This document shows positions 55,437 to 63,525 of a DNA stretch of 64,000 bases, piece by piece. The notes beneath the pieces were generated by a model. That model made no database searches. It saw nothing but the letters and a program-made list of their open reading frames with translations, and was not told where the DNA came from. Origin of the DNA: Rhizobiales bacterium UBA3584 (GTDB taxonomy: Bacteria; Pseudomonadota; Alphaproteobacteria; Rhizobiales; Devosiaceae); assembly GCA_002375765.1 (NCBI GenBank), contig DFMV01000081.1, positions 1 to 64,000 of the forward strand, given 5' to 3'. Positions within the stretch are counted from its first letter, which is position 1. Each line of letters begins with the position of its first letter. The position numbers and the translations under genes are program-made.

Positions 55437-57028
55437 ATGCCCTCCCCCAACCGGCAACCCTCGCTAAACTGATCGACCATGCGGCGCGGCACTTTGGCGA
55501 TGCGGAAGCCATCGTGGCGGTCGACGGGCGCAAGAGCTACGCGCAGATTGATCATGACAGCGACGCGGTTGCCCGCGCCCTTACCGCGGCCGGTGTTGCA
55601 AAAGGTGACCATGTCGGCATTTGCGCTGGTAATACCGTACAGTGGGTGACGTTGTTCTACGGAATCGCCAAAGCCGGAGCTGTGTGCGTACCGATTAACA
55701 CGCGGCTCAAGCCTGCGGAAATTCGATATCAGCTGGGCCAAGCTAAAGTAAAACTCCTGTTTCTAGCCCGCCGACTGCTTTCGATCGATTTCCTTAGGCT
55801 GTTTGAAGACGTCGCAGCAGGTATGGCAAGCGGATACCCACAACCCGATTTGCCCGATTTACGTGAGGTCGTCCTGCTCGGCGTAGACACTCACCCCCGT
55901 TGCCGCTCCATAGGCGAATTTCTGAGCTTGGGTGCCGAACGCCCGATGCCGACCCCGCCCCGCGAAGATGACATCGCGCTGATTCAATACACTTCCGGCA
56001 CGACGAGCCTACCCAAGGGCGCCATGTTGACCCATCAGGCTATGGTGCGCAACGCTGCGGCGGTTGCTGAACGGATGGGCCTCTTGGCGGGTGATCGCTA
56101 TCTCAGCGCTCGACCCTTTTTTCATGTTGCCGGCACCACGCTTTCTATCGCCGCTTCTGCAACCGTCGGCGCCACGTTGGTTACAATGCTGCGGTTCACC
56201 GCCGAGGATGCAGTGGAACTGATGGAAACCGAAGCCTGCACGCATTTTTCCGGCAATGACACCATGTTCCTGATGCTGCTCGAACGCGACGACGCCCGAC
56301 AGAAAAGCCGCCTGCGCGGCGGATGGGCCGCGGCATCGCCTCCGGTAATTGAACGCGCGATATCAGAACTGGGCGCCAGCGATCTCGTCGTTGCCTATGG
56401 ATTGTCAGAAGCCTCACCCAATGTCGCTGTCTCAGATCGCAGCGATGCGCCGACCGATCGCATTGCCGGCTGGATGCGTCCTCACGGGGGGCTTGAGGTG
56501 CGAATTGCCGATTCCGAGACAGGTTTGAGCCTGCCCGCTGGGCAGCGCGGCGAGATTCAGGTACGGGGTTGGTCGGTGATGAAAGGCTATTTCGAAAAGC
56601 CCGAGGAAACCGCCGCCGCCCTGGGCGAGGACGGCTATCTACGCACTGGCGATTTGGGCGTAATGGCAGAAGACGGTCGGATACGCTTTCTGGGCCGGCT
56701 CAAGGAGATCATCCGCGTCGGCGGCGAAAACGTTTCACCAGGAGAGATCGAAGACATCCTACTCACCCATCCCGCCGTTGCCCAGGCCCAGGTCGTTGGA
56801 ATGCCCGACCGGCGCCTGATCGAAATCCCGGTCGCGTACGTCGTGCCTAAGGGTGGCATAGCGCTCAAACCTGAAGACCTGCTGGCCTGGGCCAAGGAGC
56901 GCTTGGCCGGATTCAAAATACCAAGGCATATCGCGATCGTAGACAGTTTCGAGCCGCTCGGTCTTACTGCCAGTGGCAAGGTGCAAAAGGCACAACTGAG
57001 GCAGGATGCCATTCAAAGGTTTCGCTGA
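55433..57028 (+). CDS. Acyl-CoA synthetase (AMP-dependent ligase)
   Basis: A 531-residue ANL-family enzyme. The P-loop IQYTSGTTSLPKGAMLTH has Ser in place of the usual Gly after TT. GYLRTGDLG and GRLKEIIRVGGENVSPGEIE are the adenylate-binding and hinge motifs, and the C-terminal ASGKVQKAQLR contains the catalytic Lys. It activates a carboxylic acid to its CoA ester via an acyl-adenylate. The open frame back to 55160 is a shadow of the lyase gene; ATG 55433 overlaps the lyase stop. Confidence 0.92.
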   Translation: MNALPQPATLAKLIDHAARHFGDAEAIVAVDGRKSYAQIDHDSDAVARALTAAGVAKGDHVGICAGNTVQWVTLFYGIAKAGAVCVPINTRLKPAEIRYQLGQAKVKLLFLARRLLSIDFLRLFEDVAAGMASGYPQPDLPDLREVVLLGVDTHPRCRSIGEFLSLGAERPMPTPPREDDIALIQYTSGTTSLPKGAMLTHQAMVRNAAAVAERMGLLAGDRYLSARPFFHVAGTTLSIAASATVGATLVTMLRFTAEDAVELMETEACTHFSGNDTMFLMLLERDDARQKSRLRGGWAAASPPVIERAISELGASDLVVAYGLSEASPNVAVSDRSDAPTDRIAGWMRPHGGLEVRIADSETGLSLPAGQRGEIQVRGWSVMKGYFEKPEETAAALGEDGYLRTGDLGVMAEDGRIRFLGRLKEIIRVGGENVSPGEIEDILLTHPAVAQAQVVGMPDRRLIEIPVAYVVPKGGIALKPEDLLAWAKERLAGFKIPRHIAIVDSFEPLGLTASGKVQKAQLRQDAIQRFR

Positions 57029-57066
57029 ACCGCAAACTAGCGTACGGCGCCTGCAGCCAATTGAGA

Positions 57067-57357
57067 CTAGGCTGGCAGTGTCCATACTGCAATTGGCGCA
57101 GAACTAGGCCTGCCATCCTGATATCGAGCGCGTCGAAAAATGCTGACGTCTACAGAAGCCAGCCCGGTGCACTCATGTGCTGCGATGGTTTCAAGCGGGG
57201 AGGTATAGGCCGCGTTCTTGCTGAAGACGCTGTCGTCCACGCCACCCAGTGTTGCCGCCCGATGGATTGCAGCGTTGATATGGGGCTCGGTGCGAAAACT
57301 CATTCGCTCGGTTGCCCGCTCATCGATGTCTTTGGTGGCATTATGGAAAGCGCCCAT
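57067..57357 (-). pseudogene. DUF1778-type antitoxin remnant, frameshifted
   Basis: A good ribosome site (AGGAGG, 5 bases before ATG 57357) introduces ERMSFRTEPHINAAIHRAA and LGGVDDSVFSKNAAY, ribbon-helix-helix features of DUF1778 antitoxins. After ASVDVSI the frame turns to nonsense. A neighbouring reverse frame just there reads FFDALD, the family's usual continuation, so a frameshift has broken the gene and its normal C-terminus is missing. No GNAT toxin gene follows. The next gene, the acyl-CoA ligase, is on the opposite strand. Confidence 0.65.
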
Positions 57358-57363
57358 CGCCAC

Positions 57364-57841
57364 CTCCTCAATTATATTGGTCGAAATTGCTTACCCTTGC
57401 GGCGTACGCAACGTGCCTTCAAAAGGAGGGATTTCGTGTTCCAGCGGGCTCAGTCGAGGGCCCGGGAAAGAACGCGAACTGAACCCTGAGTGTGCTCATT
57501 TTGCACACGACTTCCTTTAACTTACTGATTTTCCATCATTTTCTCCCCAGTCCATCATGGGCGCGATGGAGAATTCTCTATTTTTTCGGTCACCTACAGA
57601 TATTTCCTAAATCATACCGAGATCGGGCCGACCGACATTGCGGTCCTTCGTAATAAATATGCCTTTCACCACCCGATTTTTCAAAGTGTTACCATCTCAA
57701 TGTAAGCTTGGGTGCGCCGATAAAGTTCAGATATGGGCGATCAGGCCTCCCCAACCAAATCCCGAAAAAATCCTGCTTAGCCAAATGGCTAGCGAAGTTC
57801 TGCCTGGTGCGATGCTCTGTTGGATCCCTGTGGGAAGCGCA
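57364..57841. other. 478-base intergenic stretch
   Basis: No gene recognised. The sequence is AT-richer than its surroundings (about 57480-57780) and lies between the antitoxin remnant and the 3' end of the flavin monooxygenase gene. A short repeat CCATCAT occurs twice near 57530-57560. There is no terminator or clear promoter. Confidence 0.5.
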
Positions 57842-59140
57842 CTAGGCCGGAACGGCACGAGCCAGTGACTGACCCGCCGGGATGGTCGGCGATGCGGCGT
57901 TGAGCTGCTCGACGGCAAATCCCGCTGCTGACTTGTATTTGGCCATGAACGCGCTGCGTTCGTGGGATGGAATGACGTCTTCGATGTCCTCGAATACGCC
58001 GCCGCACCGCTCGTCGACAATGTTGAGCAGTCCGAACGGTCCGGCGCTGCGGTTGCGCAGGATGACCTGGGAAATCGGGCCGCAAAGCTTTTCATTGTAG
58101 GCGGCCAGCGCGGCCGGGGTGATGCCTTTTTCGAGCATGGCGGCACCGAGCACGCGAGCGTCGACGATCGCCTGGCTGGCGCCATTCGAGCCGGTTGGGT
58201 ACATGGCATGCGCGGCGTCGCCCATCAGTATCACCGGCCCGTCCTGCCATGTATCGACCGGATCGCGGTCGATCATGGGGTTCTCATAGGCGATGTCGGC
58301 GCGGCTCAACAGGTCCGGCACGTCCAGCCAGTCATAGCGCCAGTCGGCGAAATGGTCGATGAACTCTTCGACAGCGGTGGGCCGGAACCAGCCGCTGTTC
58401 GTCCAGTCCCCGCCGGTCTCAACGGTTCGCTCGGCGATCCAGTTGATGGTGGCAAGCCCGGTTTCAGGATCGACCGGGGAGATGGGATAAAAAACCAGCC
58501 TGTGCCGGTGCGTGCCCAGCCCCACGAAGGATGAGCCGGTGCGGATCGGCTTGGCCTTTGTGGTGCCGCGCCACATGATGGCGCCGCCCCAGTTGATGGG
58601 AGGCTGATCGGGGTGCATCTGGGCGCGGATTTGAGAGTGGATGCCATCGGCGCCGACAAGCAGCGTGCCCGTCTCTTGCGCCGTATGGCCGTCCGCGAGA
58701 CGGATTTGCGCGCTAACGGTGCCGTCGGAAGCGTGCTCGTAGCCGGTCACCCTGTGGCCGAGCTTGACGCAGCCGGGCCCGGCGCGCTCGACGAGCTTGT
58801 TGTAGAGCAGCATGTGCAGGCGGCCGCGATGGGCCGAATATTGCGGCCAGCTGTAACCGGCCAATAGTCCGCGCGGCTCGGAATAGATGTCGTTGCCGTT
58901 GAGCCCGACCAGCGCCCATTCCCTGGATGGCACGCCGATCGTATCGAGATCGTCAGGGCCGATGCCGAGGTCATAGAGCTCGCGGACCGCGTTGGGCTGG
59001 AGATTGATCCCCACCCCGAGCGGAGCGAGTTCGCGTGCGGACTCAAATACGGTGAATTTTACGCCGATCTGATGAAGCGTCAGCGCCATGGCCAGACCGC
59101 CAATGCCGCCGCCGGCGATGAGTACGCGAGGTTCGGTCAC
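57842..59140 (-). CDS. FAD-dependent aromatic monooxygenase (3-hydroxybenzoate 6-hydroxylase/salicylate hydroxylase-like)
   Basis: A 432-residue flavoprotein hydroxylase. GxGxxG reads LIAGGGIGGLAMAL at residues 7-20, the DG motif LLVGADGIHS lies in the middle, and VILMGDAAHAMYPTGSNGASQAI is the FAD/ribityl GD motif. Such single-component enzymes hydroxylate aromatic acids with NAD(P)H and O2. It stands alone apart from a DUF3237 gene upstream on the same strand. The substrate is not determinable. Confidence 0.9.
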   Translation of the reverse strand: MTEPRVLIAGGGIGGLAMALTLHQIGVKFTVFESARELAPLGVGINLQPNAVRELYDLGIGPDDLDTIGVPSREWALVGLNGNDIYSEPRGLLAGYSWPQYSAHRGRLHMLLYNKLVERAGPGCVKLGHRVTGYEHASDGTVSAQIRLADGHTAQETGTLLVGADGIHSQIRAQMHPDQPPINWGGAIMWRGTTKAKPIRTGSSFVGLGTHRHRLVFYPISPVDPETGLATINWIAERTVETGGDWTNSGWFRPTAVEEFIDHFADWRYDWLDVPDLLSRADIAYENPMIDRDPVDTWQDGPVILMGDAAHAMYPTGSNGASQAIVDARVLGAAMLEKGITPAALAAYNEKLCGPISQVILRNRSAGPFGLLNIVDERCGGVFEDIEDVIPSHERSAFMAKYKSAAGFAVEQLNAASPTIPAGQSLARAVPA

Positions 59141-59230
59141 TGATTTCCCCTATCTCTTTTTCGCGGAAACTAGCCAATTGCGGCGGCAGTGTCCAACCCG
59201 CCGGCCCGCTCGAGCGGCGATCTTCCGTTG

Positions 59231-59698
59231 TCAGTCGATGGCGTAAAGATCGATCTGAACGGCATTGGCCAGCCGCGCACCGGTGCCCACGAACATGGTC
59301 TTGTTGATCCATGCGTAATCTGGATGGCCGGTCTCGAGCCGGGCACCGCTTCGCATGTAATAGGATTGCGGTGGGCAGGCTTCTCCCGCCGCCAGCCTTT
59401 GGATCACGTCCTCGGGGCCGTGCCGGATGCCGAAGTTGCGTATCTCGATTACCGCACCGTCATCGGTTTCGAAGGCGTAGCGCGCATCGAGTTCGGCAAT
59501 GCCTCCCTCCAGGATCATCTGCCAATCGGCGCCCATGTCGAGAATGCGGCCGGAAATCTTCGGTCCATGCACGCGCCCACCCTTGATGGGTATGACCCGC
59601 TTTGCGCCGGCGGCGGACGGTCCCACGCTCACGGGCTTGGAGAGATGGACCTCGAGGGTACAGAAATAGCTAAGGCCGGGGGTAGGAAGAGAGGTCAA
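59231..59698 (-). CDS. DUF3237 family protein
   Basis: About 155 residues. GRILDMGADWQMI, ELDARYAFETDDGAVIEIRN and NKTMFVGTGARLANAVQID are DUF3237 marks. No known activity, though members are often near aromatic-degradation genes, as here. The start is doubtful: the first conserved residue follows a TTG at 59698 without a ribosome site, and the frame stays open to 59833. The 5' end may therefore be truncated. Confidence 0.65.
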   Translation of the reverse strand: MTSLPTPGLSYFCTLEVHLSKPVSVGPSAAGAKRVIPIKGGRVHGPKISGRILDMGADWQMILEGGIAELDARYAFETDDGAVIEIRNFGIRHGPEDVIQRLAAGEACPPQSYYMRSGARLETGHPDYAWINKTMFVGTGARLANAVQIDLYAID

Positions 59699-59833
59699 TA
59701 TTGGCTCGTCGATGTGGTTGGCGCCGGAAAGCCATAGCCTGACCAGCCGCGAATATCCACCGCCGTTCGTGCGATGGGACCTGCCGCTCAACGTTCCACG
59801 CCAGCGTTCTGATCCCGGCGGTCCTGGTGTCAA

Positions 59834-60105
59834 AGCGCTCGCTCTTTAGTCGTCGTCGAATTATTTCGCGATCCTCCGACCGGCAGGGCGATGGCGCCCG
59901 CGGTAAGGACGGTGGCCAGCATCGCCATGTTGTGAAGGTATTTGGGCAAGGGCTCCACATCGCCAAGAAGCGGGAAATAGGCAAAGGCATTGCGCCCATG
60001 AAGGGCGTCGTCCGCCATTTTGTATATGTGGTGCACAAGGGGCTTGCTTCAAGACCCTCGCCTCGTCGTAAACGACTTGCCCCTGACACTATGTGAGGCT
60101 GAGAA
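59834..60105. other. Gap before the monooxygenase with unrecognised reverse frame
   Basis: A minus-strand frame, about 60036-59830, reads KMADDALHGRNAFAYFPLL and a hydrophobic stretch NMAMLATVLTAGAIALPVG. It has no convincing start signal. It may be a fragment of a gene I do not recognise. The divergent promoters of the DUF3237/monooxygenase pair and of the 60106 gene must lie here. Confidence 0.3.
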
Positions 60106-61557
60106 ATGTTCAATTTCGATCATCAAGTGATCATCGCCGGAGGCGGCCCGACAGGACTGATGCTGGCGGGCGAGCTGGCGTTGGCGGGCGCAGATGTCGC
60201 CATTGTTGAGCAGCGGCCAAACCAGGAGGTTGAGGGCTCCCGAGCGGGCGGCCTGCACCCGCGCTCAATCGAAGTCCTCGACCAACGTGGCATTGCCGAT
60301 CGATTCATCGCCCAAGGCGAGAAGCACCATGTGGTCCATTTTGCCGGAGCGCTTCTCGATGCCAGCGATCGCCCGTCCCGTCACAATTACACACTCGCAC
60401 TGTGGCAGGAGAAAATCGAACTGGGCCTCGCCGAATGGGTTTCGGAACTACCGGCGAAATTCTATCGCAGCTGCAAGGTTACCGGCTTCACCGAGCGCGA
60501 TGACGGCGTATCCGTCGCCCTGGATGATGGCCGGTCACTGGGCGCGCAATATCTTGTCGGTTGCGATGGCGGGCGCAGCATCGTGCGCAAGAAGGCCGGC
60601 ATCGGTTTTCCGGGCTGGGATTCCGATATCAGCTATCTGATCTTCGAAGCGGAGATGTCGGGCCCGCAACTTGGCATCCGTCACGGCCCGAAAGGTCTTT
60701 ATGCCATCGGTCCGCTGGACGGCGAAAATCGCTTCCGCGGCGTGATAACCGAGCAAGAACTCGAACGGGGAGACGGACCCGATATCCATGACCTGCGCCG
60801 GGCGCTGGCCGCGGCGTATGGCACCGATTTCAGCGTTCGCAACGTCACCTGGCTCTCACGCTTCACCGATGCCGCGCGTCAGGCCGAAACCTATCGCAAA
60901 GGCAGGATCCTTGTGGCGGGCGACGCCGCCCATGTCCACTCCCCCGCAGGAGGACAGGGGCTGAACATCGGGCTACAGGATGCCGTCAATTTGGGCTGGA
61001 AACTCGGCCAGGTGGTCAGGGGAATTTCAGCGGACGATTTGCTGAACTCCTATCATACAGAGCGACACCCCATCGGAGTGGCCCTGCTCAAAAGCACCCT
61101 TGCGCTGACCGCGCTGAATCGTGGCGACGAACGGACCAATGCCCTGCGTGAGATGATGGCCAAAGTGATGCAAATGGACGGGCCGCGAAAATGGTATGCG
61201 GCACAGATGTCCGGATTGGACGTGCATTACGACCTTGGCGAGGGTCACCCACTGTTGGGGCGGCGGATGCCCGATCTCGACATCACGACCGCAAACGGCC
61301 CGACGACGGTCTTCAATCTTCTTTACGATGCCCGGCCGGTGCTGCTGACCTTAGGCGAAACCGAGAACTTCGATATCGCGGATCGGGAAAACCGCATCAA
61401 GCTGGTTGAAGCGACGTTGGAGGGAACCATCGAGCTTCCCGTCATCGGTGCGGTCGAAACGCCTGCGGCAGTCCTGATCCGGCCCGATGGACATGTTGCC
61501 TGGGTCAAGGATGGGAATCCTGGAAGCCTTGGCGGTGCAATCGCCAAGTGGTTTTGA
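60106..61557 (+). CDS. FAD-dependent monooxygenase (MhpA/PheA/TfdB-like)
   Basis: A 483-residue class A flavin hydroxylase. The N-terminal VIIAGGGPTGLMLAGELAL, the DG motif YLVGCDGGRSIVRK and the GD motif ILVAGDAAHVHSPAGGQGLN are complete. The C-terminal thioredoxin-like domain (from about residue 390) is typical of the phenol hydroxylase/MhpA group. GAGGCTGAG precedes the ATG. It likely hydroxylates a phenolic compound. Confidence 0.9.
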   Translation: MFNFDHQVIIAGGGPTGLMLAGELALAGADVAIVEQRPNQEVEGSRAGGLHPRSIEVLDQRGIADRFIAQGEKHHVVHFAGALLDASDRPSRHNYTLALWQEKIELGLAEWVSELPAKFYRSCKVTGFTERDDGVSVALDDGRSLGAQYLVGCDGGRSIVRKKAGIGFPGWDSDISYLIFEAEMSGPQLGIRHGPKGLYAIGPLDGENRFRGVITEQELERGDGPDIHDLRRALAAAYGTDFSVRNVTWLSRFTDAARQAETYRKGRILVAGDAAHVHSPAGGQGLNIGLQDAVNLGWKLGQVVRGISADDLLNSYHTERHPIGVALLKSTLALTALNRGDERTNALREMMAKVMQMDGPRKWYAAQMSGLDVHYDLGEGHPLLGRRMPDLDITTANGPTTVFNLLYDARPVLLTLGETENFDIADRENRIKLVEATLEGTIELPVIGAVETPAAVLIRPDGHVAWVKDGNPGSLGGAIAKWF

Positions 61558-61854
61558 CCGCAACGTGGTACTGACGGGGAATGGAGCAAGGTGGGTGTCC
61601 TGTATGATCGTTCGGTTCACTGGATGGGCCATCGACCGGCGTACGGCGAGTTCTGGCATGGCACCTGGGAGAACGGCAGAAGCTATATTCGGCGCATCGA
61701 TCCTTCTAGCGGTGAAGTGCTGCAGCGACTGGACATGCCGGGCGGGACGGCGGTTTCGGGCCTCGAATCCGATGGCGGCGACCGCTTTTTCTGCGGGGGC
61801 GGAGACGGCCCGGTGGTCCGCTCGATCCGAAGACCGAGCCGTATCGTCCCGTAG
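61558..61854 (+). pseudogene. Beta-propeller (SMP-30-like) C-terminal fragment
   Basis: The frame after the monooxygenase stop is coding-like without a start codon and contains VLYDRSVHWMGHRPAYGEF, WENGRSYIRRIDPSSGEVL and SGLESDGGDRFFCGGG, which resemble propeller-blade repeats of SMP-30-type proteins. Only about 90 residues remain of a family usually near 300, so this is the 3' end of a lost gene. GTG 61591 with GGAGCAAG could still express a peptide of 87 residues. Confidence 0.55.
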
Positions 61855-61996
61855 TGATCGGGAACACCCCCTCGCCTCGGTCCATGCCGGCTTGCGGAAC
61901 GCCATCTTTTGTCTGAAGCTTCCGAACAGTTCCGAGATTGCACGAACGCATGGCCCACTCTAGCGAACCCGCCAGTCTCTGGCGCAAGGAAACAAA

Positions 61997-62644
61997 ATGA
62001 GTTTCGTCAACAGAACCGAGGCTGGTCGCAGGCTGGCGAGGGCCCTCGCAGATTATCGGGACATGGAGCCGGTCGTTTTTGCCCTGCCCCGTGGCGGCGT
62101 TCCTGTGGCTGCCGAAATCGCCGAAGCGTTTTCAGTGCCCCTGCATCTTCTCATCGTCCGCAAGATAGGCGTGCCGGGCCAGCCAGAGCTTGCCGCTGGT
62201 GCGGTTGTCGATGCCGAACACCCGATCGTCGTGCGCAACGACGATGTGATCCGCGGCGCACGGGTTTCAGAAGCCGAATTCGAAAAGGCGATGCGGGACG
62301 AAGTTGAGGAGATCAAACGCCGCCGTTCCGTTTATGTGGGTGAACGAGCATATCCGGAGATCAAGGACAGGATCGTGATTGTCGTGGATGACGGCATCGC
62401 GACGGGAGCGACAATGCGAGCGGCTCTGCGGGGGTTGCGCAGCCGCGGCCCCCGACAGATCGTGGTGGCGACCCCTGTCGCGCCGAGCGAGACGCTGAAT
62501 CTGTTCACACAGGCCGATCAGGTCGTCTGTCTTGAGCGTTTCAGCGATTTCGGCTCGATCGGGGAATATTACGGCGATTTCCGCCAGGTCGACGATGCCG
62601 AAGTCATAGCGGCTCTTGAGAAGTCCAGGCGCGCCGAGCGCTAG
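61997..62644 (+). CDS. Phosphoribosyltransferase-family protein
   Basis: A 215-residue type I PRTase domain protein. The PRPP-binding motif is RIVIVVDDGIATGATMRAAL, and the flexible-loop region follows PRGGVPVAAEIA. AAGGAAA precedes the ATG. Such stand-alone domains are common in Alphaproteobacteria and their base specificity is unknown. Its stop overlaps the stop of the convergent host-attachment-type gene (CTAG). Confidence 0.88.
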   Translation: MSFVNRTEAGRRLARALADYRDMEPVVFALPRGGVPVAAEIAEAFSVPLHLLIVRKIGVPGQPELAAGAVVDAEHPIVVRNDDVIRGARVSEAEFEKAMRDEVEEIKRRRSVYVGERAYPEIKDRIVIVVDDGIATGATMRAALRGLRSRGPRQIVVATPVAPSETLNLFTQADQVVCLERFSDFGSIGEYYGDFRQVDDAEVIAALEKSRRAER

Positions 62645-63108
62645 GCCGGGCGGTCAAGCGCAGCGATGTGACGCTCGATCTCGGACGTCGGATGATTGAC
62701 GAGATCGCTGGCAAGCTCAGTGACAATCCTGTCGCGGTTCGCCTTTCCGGTGCTCCGAAGGACGCCCAAGGCCTTCGGCGGGGCCACAATCACTATCCGG
62801 GTCGACTTGCGCTCCTCGGCTATGCGGTCGAGTTCCCGCGCCGTTTCACTGAGAAACGCCACTTCGGCCTCGGCGTGCCGGTCGGTCTGATCTGAGCCGC
62901 TGCGCGAGCCGTCATGGCTGTCATAGACCCGCGTCGGACGGTCCCGGCCCATATCACGGGCGGGCGGGTGAGGCTCTACCTGTACGCTCAAAGGCTTGAG
63001 ATTGGGTGCCTTCTCATCGCCGGCATTCTCAAAAAACAGCGCCTTGGCGCCATCGCAGACGAGAACCAGTGTGTCCTTGGGAAAAATTGGCCGGCGGGAA
63101 GCGCGCAT
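62641..63108 (-). CDS. Host-attachment family protein
   Basis: About 155 residues. FPKDTLVLVCDGAKALFFEN at the N-terminus (first strand) and IVIVAPPKALGVLR are typical of the Host_attach family, first linked to rhizobial attachment to plant tissue; the fold resembles eRF1-type release-factor domains. The biochemical role is unknown. ATG 63108 starts the conserved part; the open frame extends to 63135. The C-terminus SEIERHIAALDRPA matches family ends. Confidence 0.75.
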   Translation of the reverse strand: MRASRRPIFPKDTLVLVCDGAKALFFENAGDEKAPNLKPLSVQVEPHPPARDMGRDRPTRVYDSHDGSRSGSDQTDRHAEAEVAFLSETARELDRIAEERKSTRIVIVAPPKALGVLRSTGKANRDRIVTELASDLVNHPTSEIERHIAALDRPA

Positions 63109-63131
63109 GACCGAGACCTCGCAACTACTTT

Positions 63132-63488
63132 TCAATGGTGCGGAAGGCGTGGTCGCGATCCGCTGCGGCCAATGTTGTCCCGCTCGGCGCTACCAGCATT
63201 GATCGGGATCAGTTGGGGCGACGCCCGAGGATTGAGATTCACGCCGGCGAGATCGGTTTCGAACTTGCGTGTTTGATCGTCCAAGGGCAGCAGTTTCGCG
63301 CGCTCATGCGTCCAGCGAAGCGCATCTGGTGAAATGATCTTCACTAGCCATCCCGATGCACCATTCTGGCTCACGAGAAAGTCCGGATCCGAGTTTGCTT
63401 CGGCGGAGCGTAACCGTCGTTGATCGGCGTCAAGGACCGTCGCCAACTCGAAGACGTGCAGCCTGCTATCGCCAATCAAGGTTTTCAC
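63132..63488 (-). CDS. Hypothetical protein
   Basis: A possible 118-residue protein starting with GTG at 63488 (KTLIGDSRLHVFELATVLDA) and continuing with FLVSQNGASGWLVKII. The composition looks protein-like, with regular hydrophobic spacing, but there is no ribosome site and I recognise no family. It ends 23 bases before the host-attachment gene start. The frame could be spurious. Confidence 0.35.
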   Translation of the reverse strand: MKTLIGDSRLHVFELATVLDADQRRLRSAEANSDPDFLVSQNGASGWLVKIISPDALRWTHERAKLLPLDDQTRKFETDLAGVNLNPRASPQLIPINAGSAERDNIGRSGSRPRLPHH

Positions 63489-63525
63489 CCAGATGGACTG
63501 GCGGGGAGTTTGTCTGCTGGTGGCG

